From contig DYES01000091.1 of NCBI GenBank assembly GCA_020725585.1, positions 1 through 38,025 on the forward strand: 38,025 nucleotides of DNA. Reading direction: 5' to 3'. The translations under genes and the position numbers were made by a program. Source of the stretch: Desulfovirgula sp. (GTDB lineage Bacteria; Bacillota; Desulfotomaculia; Desulfotomaculales; Nap2-2B). Positions 25,516-33,156 of the stretch are shown here, piece by piece; the first letter of the stretch is position 1; each line of letters starts with the position of its first letter. The notes under the pieces were generated by a model. The model was given only the letters and a program-made list of their open reading frames with translations, ran no database searches and was not told the origin of the DNA.

Positions 25516-26340
25516 TCACCATTCGTCGGCCAGAAGGGGGAGCTGTTCTCGCTCCACCATGGTGATCGCCCCATTGGAGCAGGCCGTTTCGCAAAGCCCG
25601 CACCCAAAGCACTTTTGCAGGTTTACGGTGGCCCGGTCCAGAGAAACTTCGAGGCGCACGGCGCCGAACTGGCAGCGCTCCACGCACGTCCCGCAGCCCG
25701 TGCACCTGGCGTAATCTACCACAGCCACGTAATGGCCTTTAAACAGGATTTTTATGTCGTAATCCAGGCGGTTTCTGATCCCCAGGCAGACCGGGTACTC
25801 GCAGTTGCAGATGCCACCGATGTAGGGAGTGCCGAAAGTCCAGAAAGTGTGCACGGCGCCTTTTTTGTTGACCTCCGCCAGCCATTCCTTGGCCACCTGG
25901 GGGCTTAAGAATTCCACGCCCCCCCGGTAGGTTTCCGGCCACCTTTCCCACTTGAACATCCCTACACCCAGGCCCACGCAAAAGAAGTTATCCGAATCCT
26001 TTAAGGCTCTCACCTGCCTCCGGCAGACGCAGGTCATCCGGGCAATGGGGTAGGCAAGATCCATAATGGCCTGAACCTCCTGGAGGGTAACTACCTGGCC
26101 GAAGTGGACAGCGTGGCTTAACTGTTCGGCCCGTTCTTTGAGCATGGGGAAGCTTGCCGGGTCGAGGCTGCGTGCTTCGATGGCTTCTTTAAGCAGATCT
26201 TCCGCCATGGTCTGAATGTTTGCTTCCGCACCTTTTCGTTTAACTTCCTTTTGGCGCAGCTTATACATTTTTTGCGCGTAGTTTTGCGTGTTCAAATACC
26301 ACTTGCCGCCGTCGCCGTGTTTGACGCACCACTGGCACAT
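25516..26340 (-). CDS. Fe-S protein with C-terminal 2x[4Fe-4S] domain and extra Cys sites
   Basis: A 274-residue protein that begins MCQWCVKHGDGGKWYLN, with a CxxC at the very N-terminus. A helical stretch follows (AEDLLKEAIEARSL, LKERAEQLSHAVHFGQVV). The centre has MTCVCRRQVRAL and GICNCEYPVCLGIRNRL, further Cys pairs that look metal-binding. The C-terminus is a bacterial ferredoxin domain with CTGCGTCVERC and CFGCGLCETACSNGAI. Such proteins occur in anaerobes near redox enzymes; no specific function is known to me. ATG 26340 has AAAGGAG 9 nt upstream. It is the first gene of the cassette, with the small ferredoxin and the Cys-rich protein downstream. Confidence 0.85.
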   Translation of the reverse strand: MCQWCVKHGDGGKWYLNTQNYAQKMYKLRQKEVKRKGAEANIQTMAEDLLKEAIEARSLDPASFPMLKERAEQLSHAVHFGQVVTLQEVQAIMDLAYPIARMTCVCRRQVRALKDSDNFFCVGLGVGMFKWERWPETYRGGVEFLSPQVAKEWLAEVNKKGAVHTFWTFGTPYIGGICNCEYPVCLGIRNRLDYDIKILFKGHYVAVVDYARCTGCGTCVERCQFGAVRLEVSLDRATVNLQKCFGCGLCETACSNGAITMVEREQLPLLADEW

Positions 26341-26401
26341 GGGATCAGCTCCTTTTCAATTTATACTTTCAAATTATATAGTTAAGAATTTATTTAAAAC
26401 C

Positions 26402-27013
26402 TCATACCCATTTTAATAAAATATCTTCTCTTTTTAGCCTGGGGCGGGGCGGCGGGCTTTGATCGGGAAAACCCACCGACAACAAGGCAACCACGATGAG
26501 GTTGTCGCTTAAACCAAGCAGCTCTTTGACCTCCTGCGGCCTGAACATCATCACCCAGCAGCTTCCCAGCCCCAGGTCGACAGCCCTTAAAACCATGTGC
26601 TCGACAGCAATGGCGGTATTTAAACTCACATAAGCCCTGGCTGTTTTCTCATCCATCGTCCTATGTTGGGCAAAATCTGCGGGATTTAAGTTCTCCAAAT
26701 CGGTGCCTGCAAAAGCGCCTGCTTCCCATAATTCCGCCATCCTCTGGGGGCGCGTTTCTACAGCCGTCATATCCGCACAGCAAACAATGGTGACGGGGGC
26801 CTGGGCGACAAATTTCAAGCCAAAGGTGCACTCGCTGAGTTTTTGCCTCATTTCCCGACTTTTTACCACCACAAACCGCCAGGGCTGAATGTTGCTTCCG
26901 GAGGGGGCCAGCCGGGCGGCTTCCAGCAAAGCCCATATATACTCGTCCGGAACGGGGTCCGCTTTAAATCTCCTGACGCTCCTTCTTTGCTCAATGGCTT
27001 GCCGCAGCTCCAT
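26402..27013 (-). CDS. Nitroreductase-family FMN protein
   Basis: FMN-dependent NAD(P)H oxidoreductase family, reducing nitroaromatics, quinones or related substrates. The N-terminal IEQRRSVRRFKADPVPDEYIWALLEAARLAPSGSNIQPWRFVVV carries the Arg and Ser/Asn FMN contacts. The C-terminal LGSCWVMMFRPQEVKELLGL and VALLSVGFPDQSPPPRPRL are family typical. Length 203 aa. The true electron acceptor is unknown. Its ATG shares one base with the stop codon of the upstream gamma-carbonic anhydrase gene (TAATG), a tight coupling. The Fe-S cassette follows 60 nt downstream. Confidence 0.9.
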   Translation of the reverse strand: MELRQAIEQRRSVRRFKADPVPDEYIWALLEAARLAPSGSNIQPWRFVVVKSREMRQKLSECTFGLKFVAQAPVTIVCCADMTAVETRPQRMAELWEAGAFAGTDLENLNPADFAQHRTMDEKTARAYVSLNTAIAVEHMVLRAVDLGLGSCWVMMFRPQEVKELLGLSDNLIVVALLSVGFPDQSPPPRPRLKREDILLKWV

Positions 27014-27582
27014 TAAAATTCAACTCCTTGATCATTAATCAAAAATTTTGATTTTCTCCCTTCAGCTCTGCCAATCCCCTGCTGCAAATAACTTTTCGCC
27101 AACTCCACATAAGCTTTCGCGCTCAATTCTACCCACATCAATGAATTACCGCTGAGTTCCTTTTTGACCTGTGCCGGCGCGCCGGCCGCCAGGTGGCGGG
27201 GAGGTATTTGCGTTCCCTCGCTAACCACGCTGCCCGCCGCCACGATCGCCTGTTCGCCGACCACCGCATTGTCCAAAATGACCGCATTCATGCCGATTAC
27301 AGCCCCTTTTTCCACGGTGCAGTTGTGCAAGACGGCGCCGTGAGCGACGGTTACATCTTCGGCAATCGTTGTTTTTCCCCCGGGGAACACGTGGACAACG
27401 ACATTGTCTTGAATGCTGGTCCGCGGGCCCACCGTTATTTTGCCAAAATCGCCTCTTAACTGAGCGCCAAACCAGATACTCGCCTCTTCCCCCACCTCTA
27501 CATCGCCAACCAAAGCGGCATTTGGAGCCACAAAAGCTGTTTCCGAAACCTGTGGTTTTTTACCGTTGTATTCGATAAGCAC
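27013..27582 (-). CDS. Gamma-carbonic anhydrase-like hexapeptide protein
   Basis: A left-handed beta-helix protein of the gamma-carbonic anhydrase/YrdA family. Hexapeptide repeats run from AFVAPNAALVGDVEVGEEASIWFGAQLRGDFGKITVGPRTSIQDN to VIGMNAVILDNAVVGEQAIVAAGSVV. The three metal-ligand histidines are present in VVVHVFPGG and VAHGAVLHNC. GTG 27582 is the start because homologues begin M-L-I-x-Y-x-G-K-x-P and GGGAGG lies just upstream; the upstream ATG (27621) lacks a well-placed SD. About 189 aa, normal length. Whether it is an active carbonic anhydrase cannot be told. The nitroreductase gene overlaps it by 1 nt. Confidence 0.88.
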   Translation of the reverse strand: MLIEYNGKKPQVSETAFVAPNAALVGDVEVGEEASIWFGAQLRGDFGKITVGPRTSIQDNVVVHVFPGGKTTIAEDVTVAHGAVLHNCTVEKGAVIGMNAVILDNAVVGEQAIVAAGSVVSEGTQIPPRHLAAGAPAQVKKELSGNSLMWVELSAKAYVELAKSYLQQGIGRAEGRKSKFLINDQGVEF

Positions 27583-27850
27583 AAGCCTCCCTGGCTGCAG
27601 GCTGCGGGGAAACAAATTCATGCAGCCAACGTCAGGCCACCCTCCTTTCTGGCTGAAAATCATAATATAATATACCAATAAAGTAGCACGGCCTTTCTTT
27701 TTAAGCAAGCCTTTGCAACAGAGGGCGAAACTGCTCCTCCCTTTTTGCTTATCTAAGGTAACTAACATATTTCTTAACACTTAAAAATGTCATATAGGTG
27801 GGTTACCTTGCAATCGTAAACATGAACCTGCCGAGCGCCTTCCCAGGCAA

Positions 27851-27893
27851 AATAAAAAACCCGCAACACCCTGACTTAACCAGGTTACGGGCT
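27851..27893 (-). terminator. Intrinsic terminator after tRNA-Arg
   Basis: The minus strand reads CCCGTAACCTGG, a short loop and CAGGGTGTTGCGGG, then TTTTTTATTTT. It starts only 7 nt past the tRNA 3' end. Confidence 0.8.
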
Positions 27894-27899
27894 TTACAC

Positions 27900-27974
27900 T
27901 GGTGCGCCTGGCAGGAATCGAACCTGCGCACCCGGCTCCGGAGGCCGGTGCTCTATCCACTGAGCTACAGGCGC
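27900..27974 (-). tRNA. tRNA-Arg (anticodon CCG)
   Basis: The minus strand folds as a standard cloverleaf: acceptor GCGCCTG/CAGGCGC, D-arm GCTCAGTGGATAGAGC, anticodon stem CCGGC/GCCGG with loop CTCCGGA (anticodon CCG, reading CGG Arg), T-arm GCAGG TTCGATT CCTGC. CCA is encoded. Single gene with its own promoter and terminator. Confidence 0.97.
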
Positions 27975-28000
27975 ACGCAAAAAGTACAATTACATCAACA

Positions 28001-28030
28001 ATTATAATCCAAAAGTGCGGGAAAAGTCAA
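28001..28030 (-). promoter_or_regulatory. Promoter for tRNA-Arg
   Basis: The minus strand has TTGACT (28030-28025), an 18-nt spacer and a perfect TATAAT (28006-28001), about 27 nt before the mature tRNA 5' end. Confidence 0.85.
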
Positions 28031-28052
28031 GGAAATAAAAGTTGCTCTCCCT

Positions 28053-29075
28053 TTAATGGTAACCGGTGAATTCCCGGTACTCGCGATCCTCGGGAGCGAA
28101 AAATGGGCGGTCTTCACGCCAGGTCAAAGGGGCGAGATCGAGCTGCTGTTGAATGGATTTCAGCGTTTCGGCCGAACGGCGGAAGGCTTCTTCTTCCTCG
28201 GGGGCCATGGGCACCGCCAAAACCCGGACTCTTCCCTTACGGTTAACAATGGAGGGAAGACTTAGGCAGACGTCGGTGACCCCGTATTGCCCCTCAACCA
28301 GGCCGGACACCGTCAAAATGGAGTTCTCGTCCCTTAATATGCTCTCGCAAATCCTCTTTACAGCCAGGCCAACCGCGTAGTAGGTGGCTCCCTTGCGGGC
28401 AATCACCTCGTAGGCCGCCTCCCGCACCCGCCGGCTGATCGACTCCCTATCCGGGCAGGGAATACCCTGCTGGCAGCAAAAATCCTGCACGGGAAAACCC
28501 GCGATATTCGCCAGGCTCCAGAGAGGCACTTCCGTGTCGCCGTGTTCGCCCACCACATAAGCGTGGATGTTCCTCGCTTCCACCTGGCAGTGTTCGCTGA
28601 TCAGGTAACGAAAACGGGAGCTGTCCAGGACGGTTCCCGAGCCGATCACCCTGCTGGGAGGAAGACCGGTCAGACGCAAGGCTGCATAAGTCAACACATC
28701 GACGGGATTGGTGACCATTAATAAAATGGAGTCGCCTTTCTTACTTATGCAGCGCGGCAGCGCCTGTTTCAAAACTACCAGATTCCTGGCAACCAGATTC
28801 AGCCTGCTCTCCCCCGGTTTTTGCGGCACTCCGGCGCTGAAGATGACGATATCCGCATCCCGGCAATCCTCGTATTCACCCACGTAAATTTTTATGGGCT
28901 GGATAAAGGAAGCCCCGTGGGCCAGGTCCATGACCTCCCCTTCCGCTTTCTCGCGGTTAACGTCCACCAGCACCATTTCGTTTACCAGACCGCTGATCAT
29001 CATGGCATAGGCAGTGGAGGCGCCTACCGCGCCGACACCGACGACGGCAATTTTTCTTTGGTCGTGAAAGGGCAT
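28053..29075 (-). CDS. ldh: L-lactate dehydrogenase
   Basis: Reduces pyruvate to L-lactate with NADH, a fermentative route to regenerate NAD. The N-terminus carries the nucleotide-binding GVGAVGAS and the NAD-specific Asp in LVDVNREKAEGEVMDLAHG. The substrate-specificity loop has Gln85 in VPQKPGESR, the LDH (not malate dehydrogenase) residue. Catalytic residues are Arg91, Asp151, Arg154 and His178 (GEHGDTE). 340 residues: a C-terminal tail of about 20 charged residues (TWREDRPFFAPEDREYREF) goes beyond the usual ~315 aa. ATG 29075 has TGGAGG about 9 nt upstream. tRNA-Arg lies downstream. Confidence 0.94.
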   Translation of the reverse strand: MPFHDQRKIAVVGVGAVGASTAYAMMISGLVNEMVLVDVNREKAEGEVMDLAHGASFIQPIKIYVGEYEDCRDADIVIFSAGVPQKPGESRLNLVARNLVVLKQALPRCISKKGDSILLMVTNPVDVLTYAALRLTGLPPSRVIGSGTVLDSSRFRYLISEHCQVEARNIHAYVVGEHGDTEVPLWSLANIAGFPVQDFCCQQGIPCPDRESISRRVREAAYEVIARKGATYYAVGLAVKRICESILRDENSILTVSGLVEGQYGVTDVCLSLPSIVNRKGRVRVLAVPMAPEEEEAFRRSAETLKSIQQQLDLAPLTWREDRPFFAPEDREYREFTGYH

Positions 29076-29131
29076 GTGGAAATCCTCCAGTTTTATGTTT
29101 TTCCTTTAGTCTTTCCAGCCTTCCCCGGAAA

Positions 29132-29166
29132 TATAACGGCGGGAAAAAAACTATAACGGCGGAAAA
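29132..29166. repeat. Direct repeat upstream of ldh, 20-bp period
   Basis: TATAACGGCGG followed by AAAA occurs at 29132-29147 and 29152-29166 (plus strand), offset by 20 bp, that is, two helical turns, 57-91 nt before the ldh start. The copies differ by one base (an extra G in the first). This could be a regulator binding site. Confidence 0.5.
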
Positions 29167-29217
29167 GTGATCGAAAAATGCCCCGCTGACAAAATACCCG
29201 CATCCTTGGGAATATCC

Positions 29218-30102
29218 CTAAAAAATTACTTGCCCTAATTTTTGCGTGACCGCTCCCGGACGACCGTCGCCGATCATCCGCCCGTCCACTTCCACCAGCG
29301 GCATTACCCCCATCAGCGCATTGGTCAGGAAACATTCCCGGGCCTGCCAGATTTCCTGCGGGGAAACAACCCTCTCTTCCGCCTCAATACCCAGTGCAGC
29401 GCACTTTTCCAGAACCGCCTGACGGGTAATTCCCGGCAAAAGCCCCTGGTCTAAAGCAGGGGTAATCACCCTGTCTTCCCTGACCAGGAAAATATTGCTC
29501 ACCGAACCTTCCGCCAGGTTTCCTGCCGTATTTAAAAAAAGGGCTTCGTCCCAGCCGCGGGCCCTGGCTTCCTTTTTGGCCAGCAGGTTTTCCAGGTAGT
29601 TTAAGGTTTTCAAGCCGACCAAAGGGGAGCGCTCGTTTTTTCTGGCACTGACAAAACCGGCACGCAGGCCGCGCCGGTACTGATCCGGCGTGTAGGGCAA
29701 GCCCCGGCGGGCAAAAATTACCAGGGTGGCTTGAACGGCCGCGGATTTTTCGCCCTGGGCGCCGGGGAAATGTCCGGCCATCGCTTGCGCCCCCACTCCC
29801 GCCGACAGGGTGAGGCGCAGCGAGCCGTTTTTGACTTTGTTTTTCCGAATTGTTTCTTCAATCATCCGGGCCAGCCCGGCGGCCGAGAAAAAACAAGGGA
29901 TTTCCAGGGTGTGCGCAGAGCGAAACAAGCGCTCCAGGTGCCGCTCTAAAAAAACGGGACGGCCGCCTTTTACGAAAATTGTTTCAAAAAGGCCGAAACC
30001 GTAGAGAAAACCCTGGTCCAGCGCAGAAACGAACGCCTTCTCCGCAGGCAGAAAATCACCGTTTAAACAAATGATCTCCATACTAAAACGAACACCTCTC
30101 AT
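29218..30102 (-). CDS. pabC: Aminodeoxychorismate lyase (class IV aminotransferase fold)
   Basis: PabC removes pyruvate from 4-amino-4-deoxychorismate to give p-aminobenzoate for folate. It has the fold-type IV PLP pattern: LNGDFLPAEKAFVSALDQGFLYGFGLFETI, Lys165 in LVGLKTLNYLENLLAKKEAR as the PLP lysine, DEALFLNTAGNLAEGSVSNIFLV and TPALDQGLLPGITRQAVLE. Branched-chain or D-amino-acid aminotransferase is the alternative on sequence alone; the position 67 nt after pabB favours PabC. ATG 30102 has GAAGGGG 7 nt upstream; ATG 30081 matches homologue starts and is possible. 294 aa. Confidence 0.85.
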   Translation of the reverse strand: MRGVRFSMEIICLNGDFLPAEKAFVSALDQGFLYGFGLFETIFVKGGRPVFLERHLERLFRSAHTLEIPCFFSAAGLARMIEETIRKNKVKNGSLRLTLSAGVGAQAMAGHFPGAQGEKSAAVQATLVIFARRGLPYTPDQYRRGLRAGFVSARKNERSPLVGLKTLNYLENLLAKKEARARGWDEALFLNTAGNLAEGSVSNIFLVREDRVITPALDQGLLPGITRQAVLEKCAALGIEAEERVVSPQEIWQARECFLTNALMGVMPLVEVDGRMIGDGRPGAVTQKLGQVIF

Positions 30103-30169
30103 CCAGACACCCCTTCAAAAAACACCGCCCAAGTCGAAACTAATTGGAATATAAAAACTGAGGTCGGTT

Positions 30170-31678
30170 TTATTTCCTTAAGCCTGATTCCCACGATTTA
30201 CTGGCGCCGCTTTTTGCCTCTTTGCCCAGGGCAATCATTAAGGCCAGGGCCTTGTCCAGCGTCTCCCGGTACTCGGCCAAGGGATCGGAGTCCGCCGTAA
30301 TCCCCCCGCCCACCTGAAAGTGCGCCCAACCGTCTTTAACGACAATTGTCCGGATCGCAATATTGAGGTCGGCATCGCCGTGAAAGCTGAGGTAACCGAT
30401 GGAGCCGGTATAAATTCCCCGCCGCACCGGTTCTAATTCTTCAATGATTTCCATCGCCCTGATTTTGGGGGCGCCGGTGATCGAACCGCCGGGAAAGGCG
30501 ACTCCCAAAAGGTCCACGGCATCTTTTTCCGGCGGCAGCTCCCCGGTAACCGTGGAAACCAGGTGAAAAACCGTAGCGTACTCTTCCAACCGGAACAACT
30601 CGGGCACCTGCACCGAACCCATCTGGCAGATCCGGCCCAGGTCATTGCGCTCCAGATCGACAATCATCACCAGCTCGGCTCTGTCCTTTTCGCTGTTCCA
30701 CAACTCGTTGCGCAGGCGGAGATCTTCCCCGGGGCTTTTCCCTCGCGGGCGGGTGCCCTTGATCGGCCTCGTTTCCACCTTTTTGCCGGTGACCTTGAGG
30801 AAGCGTTCGGGAGAAGCACTGACCACCCGGACATCCCCGAAATCCAGGTACGCCGCCATGGGCGCCGGGTTTATGACGCGCAGGCGCCGGTACAACTCCC
30901 AGGGTTCGGTCGGCAAAGGAAGGGAAAAGCGCTGGGAAAGGTTTACCTGGTAAATATCGCCGGCCCGGATGTACTCCTTGGCCCGCCGGACGATCCCGCA
31001 GTAGCTTTCTTCGTCAAAATGGCAAAACAATCCCCTGCCTGGGGCGCTTTTTTCGCGTCCCGCAGAAAAAGCTTTCCCCGGAAGTTCCCGGCAAGCATGT
31101 CCCGGCCCCCTTTTTTCCTGCGAACGGCCAAAATTCCGAAAAAGGGTGTTGCGCACCTCTTCCAGCCGCCTGCGGGCCCGGCGCCGGGCTTTTATCGGGT
31201 CCGTTTCCGGCAGCCCTGTAGAAATAATGTACACCTCCTTGCTCACCTGATCAATCAGGATCCCCACATCGAAAAACCCGAGGCAGAGATCCGGCAAAAA
31301 CAAATCATCCGCAGCCCGGGCGGGTAATCTTTCCAGCATGCGCCCCAAATCGTAACTAAAGTAACCTACCGCCCCGCCGCAGAAAGGAAAAGGGAAATCG
31401 CCCAAGGCAAGTTTGTAGGCGTTTAGCACTTCTTTTAATTTTGCCAGGGGGTGGCCGGTAACAAGCTTTCTGCCTTGCCTGCCGATCAGTTCTAAAAAAT
31501 ACTCCCGGGAGCGAAAAACCAAGAAAGGGTCCGTCCCAAGAAAAGAATAGCGCCCCAGCCCTTCCATAACCAGGCTGCTGTCCAAAAGAAAAGAATGTGT
31601 TCGGCCGGCCAGGGCCTCATAACAGGCCAAAGCGTCGGCGGGCAATTCAATCCGCTCAATCAAGGGCAGCCCGGACAT
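30170..31678 (-). CDS. pabB: Aminodeoxychorismate synthase component I
   Basis: PabB converts chorismate and ammonia to 4-amino-4-deoxychorismate in folate synthesis. The N-terminus has the FLLDSS(x)6GRYSFLGTDP region and the C-terminal half the chorismate-binding fold, with PIKGTRPRG, RAELVMIVDLERNDLGRI, GGSITGAPKIRAMEIIEELEPVRRGIYTGSIGY and a closing GGGITADSDPLAEYRETLDKA. Lys307 in PIKGT is the PabB-type catalytic lysine; TrpE has alanine there, so this is not anthranilate synthase. ATG 31678 has GGGAGGA about 8 nt upstream; the start ten codons earlier lies in the leader. No glutaminase subunit (PabA/TrpG) is in the window. The leader has a promoter, a Trp-codon ORF and a terminator. 502 aa. 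Confidence 0.92.
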   Translation of the reverse strand: MSGLPLIERIELPADALACYEALAGRTHSFLLDSSLVMEGLGRYSFLGTDPFLVFRSREYFLELIGRQGRKLVTGHPLAKLKEVLNAYKLALGDFPFPFCGGAVGYFSYDLGRMLERLPARAADDLFLPDLCLGFFDVGILIDQVSKEVYIISTGLPETDPIKARRRARRRLEEVRNTLFRNFGRSQEKRGPGHACRELPGKAFSAGREKSAPGRGLFCHFDEESYCGIVRRAKEYIRAGDIYQVNLSQRFSLPLPTEPWELYRRLRVINPAPMAAYLDFGDVRVVSASPERFLKVTGKKVETRPIKGTRPRGKSPGEDLRLRNELWNSEKDRAELVMIVDLERNDLGRICQMGSVQVPELFRLEEYATVFHLVSTVTGELPPEKDAVDLLGVAFPGGSITGAPKIRAMEIIEELEPVRRGIYTGSIGYLSFHGDADLNIAIRTIVVKDGWAHFQVGGGITADSDPLAEYRETLDKALALMIALGKEAKSGASKSWESGLRK

Positions 31679-31761
31679 AAAACAATTCCTCCCGTTCCTA
31701 AAAAACAAAAAGACCAGCCTTGCTGGTCCTCACCCCAAATCTCCGAGTCGTCTTCGCTCAT
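31660..31761 (-). CDS. Putative leader peptide with two Trp codons upstream of pabB
   Basis: A 33-codon ORF (ATG 31761, TGA 31662-31660) begins MSEDDSEIWGEDQQGWSFCF. Trp codons are at positions 9 (31737-31735) and 16 (31716-31714). The ORF crosses the terminator hairpin of the pabB leader, and its second Trp codon is inside the 3' arm; it stops after overlapping the pabB start in another frame. A ribosome held at Trp9 would cover the 5' arm of the hairpin (begins 9 nt further) and allow read-through. There is no clear SD before this ATG; a 7-codon TTG ORF (31780) preceded by GAGAAGAAAG ends at an overlapping ATGA and could supply ribosomes. The idea is inference. Confidence 0.45.
   Translation of the reverse strand: MSEDDSEIWGEDQQGWSFCFLGTGGIVLCPGCP
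31700..31728 (-). terminator. Attenuator-type terminator in the pabB leader
   Basis: The minus strand reads GACCAGC, loop AAG, GCTGGTC (7 perfect base pairs), then TTTTTGTTTTTT. It lies only about 22 nt before the pabB start codon and well after the promoter, so it is a leader terminator, not the end of the gene upstream. Confidence 0.85.
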
Positions 31762-31824
31762 TGAAAAGCTTTTTTGCTCAACTTTCTTCTCAGCTCAGCT
31801 TTAAATTTTCAAGATTCTGCAAAA

Positions 31825-31853
31825 ATATTACCATGATTTCAAAACCAAGTAAA
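31825..31853 (-). promoter_or_regulatory. Promoter for pabB-pabC
   Basis: The minus strand has TTTACT (31853-31848), a 17-nt spacer and TAATAT (31830-31825), each 4 of 6 to consensus. It begins just past the stop codon at 31862 and gives a leader of about 140 nt before pabB. Confidence 0.55.
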
Positions 31854-31861
31854 GAGGTATC

Positions 31862-33118
31862 CTAGACCATTTCCAGAAAGCTTTCCACGCGGGTGACGGT
31901 CTGGCCCTCCATAAAATTGCGGGGATCGATGCAATCGCCATCCAGGTCGAGAAAGGGAATTCCTTCTTTATTTAAGGCGGCCCGTAAAAGGGCTGCGGCC
32001 CCGGTGCTTTGGCGGCAGCCCCAGTGAGAAAAGTGAATCACGCCCTGGGCATGGTAGTCGCGGACCAGCCTTAAAACCAGGTTTACCCGCTTTTCCCCGG
32101 GCCCCCAGAGAGGATTGGCCAGCATTTTAGCGGCAATTCCTTCTGCATATGCGTCCGGGGGAATCTCCTCCCAAAACACATAGCTTACCTCTTCAAAGGC
32201 AATGACGCTTTGGTGCCCAATCTCGAGCAAATCCAGTAGCGGATTGGCGTAAAAGGGCTTGAAATGCAACCAGAGCAGCCGCCTCTTTTGCTCCGGCACA
32301 ACGGGCGTTTTTTTCCTTACCCGGCGGCTTAAAACCCGCTCCAGCTCCCGGTAAAAACTTAGCGCTTCCGCCGTTCCTAACCCGTTTAAAAAGAGAATTA
32401 CCAGGGTGAGCGCCTCGCTCCCCCGCCATGGAGCGGGAACATTTTTGCGCAACTCGTTTACCGCTACCATGTGCCGGCGCGTCGCGTTTACGTTGGCGAA
32501 CACCCGTGCCGCTTCCTTTGGCCGGGCGGGCAAGAGAGTTTTCAGCTCCCTTTGGAGGGCCCTGATTTCCCCCGCCAGCCATGACCTCGCCTGGGGGGTG
32601 TCCCGATAGGGGACCGGCAGCAAAAAGTAGGGGCAACCGTAAAGCCTGCCGGCCGCCTCCAAAAATTTAACCGCTCCGTCGCACAAGTGGCTGCTGGCGA
32701 GAATCAAATCCGGCCGGGGCAGAAGCCTTTCCATGGCCATCCCCAGGGCGCAGCGGTGAAAGCTGCATAAATCCGTGGAATACCAGGCGCCTTCGGCAAC
32801 TTTGAGAAAATAGGTGCTCCAGCCGAGGTTGGCGGCCACCGCGGCGGCCGCTTCCGGCATGAAGGGAATCCCGCCCCAGGCCCAGATCAGCTCCGGCGGC
32901 GTGTAAACATTGGTCCACACCACCGGCCGGGCACCCTGGTAGGCTTGCCGCAGCAACCTGGTCCCGAACAGCAGGGAAGCCTTGCTGTGGCGGTTCAGCT
33001 TCCCGAGACACCACAGGCCGCTCAGCAATTCTAAAAATAAATAAGTCCGCGGCGATGTTACGTACCTGTGCCACTCGCCATTTTGGGTTTTCCGGTAAAT
33101 GTATTCTTTAATGTTCAC
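31862..33118 (-). CDS. 2-hydroxyacyl-CoA dehydratase-like subunit (HgdB/BCR family), larger
   Basis: A 418-residue member of the 2-hydroxyacyl-CoA dehydratase D-component family, [4Fe-4S] proteins that in known enzymes remove water from hydroxyacyl-CoAs after ATP-driven electron injection. The start of the fold is RPVVWTNVYTPPELIWAWGGIPFMPE; Cys residues occur in DLCSFHRCALGM, SSHLCDGAVKFLE and HFSHWGCRQSTGAAALLRAAL, at the family's cluster-ligand positions. GTG 33118 has AAGGAG about 10 nt upstream; earlier in-frame starts lie in the preceding gene. It starts 38 nt after its partner subunit. No CoA-transferase or activator ATPase is in the window, so the substrate, or even a CoA ester, is not certain. 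A double-cubane-type reductase is an alternative. Confidence 0.82.
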   Translation of the reverse strand: MNIKEYIYRKTQNGEWHRYVTSPRTYLFLELLSGLWCLGKLNRHSKASLLFGTRLLRQAYQGARPVVWTNVYTPPELIWAWGGIPFMPEAAAAVAANLGWSTYFLKVAEGAWYSTDLCSFHRCALGMAMERLLPRPDLILASSHLCDGAVKFLEAAGRLYGCPYFLLPVPYRDTPQARSWLAGEIRALQRELKTLLPARPKEAARVFANVNATRRHMVAVNELRKNVPAPWRGSEALTLVILFLNGLGTAEALSFYRELERVLSRRVRKKTPVVPEQKRRLLWLHFKPFYANPLLDLLEIGHQSVIAFEEVSYVFWEEIPPDAYAEGIAAKMLANPLWGPGEKRVNLVLRLVRDYHAQGVIHFSHWGCRQSTGAAALLRAALNKEGIPFLDLDGDCIDPRNFMEGQTVTRVESFLEMV

Positions 33119-33156
33119 GGCTGAAAATCTCCTTGGCAAGAGAAAGATCAAAATGC

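Noticed and set aside
26661-26936. 91-codon minus-strand ORF inside the nitroreductase gene
   Set aside because: Different frame of the nitroreductase; no SD and no homology pattern.
28056-28380. Plus-strand ORFs over the 3' end of ldh
   Set aside because: Antisense to the ldh coding sequence, without SD or homology.
30563-31327. 254-codon plus-strand ORF across pabB
   Set aside because: Antisense to the PabB coding sequence; composition only.
31679-31800. TRAP-binding site of (G/U)AG repeats in the pabB leader
   Set aside because: About eight GAG/TAG triplets are present, but the gaps (2, 9, 17, 13, 9 nt and more) are too irregular for TRAP, which needs mostly 2-3 nt spacers.
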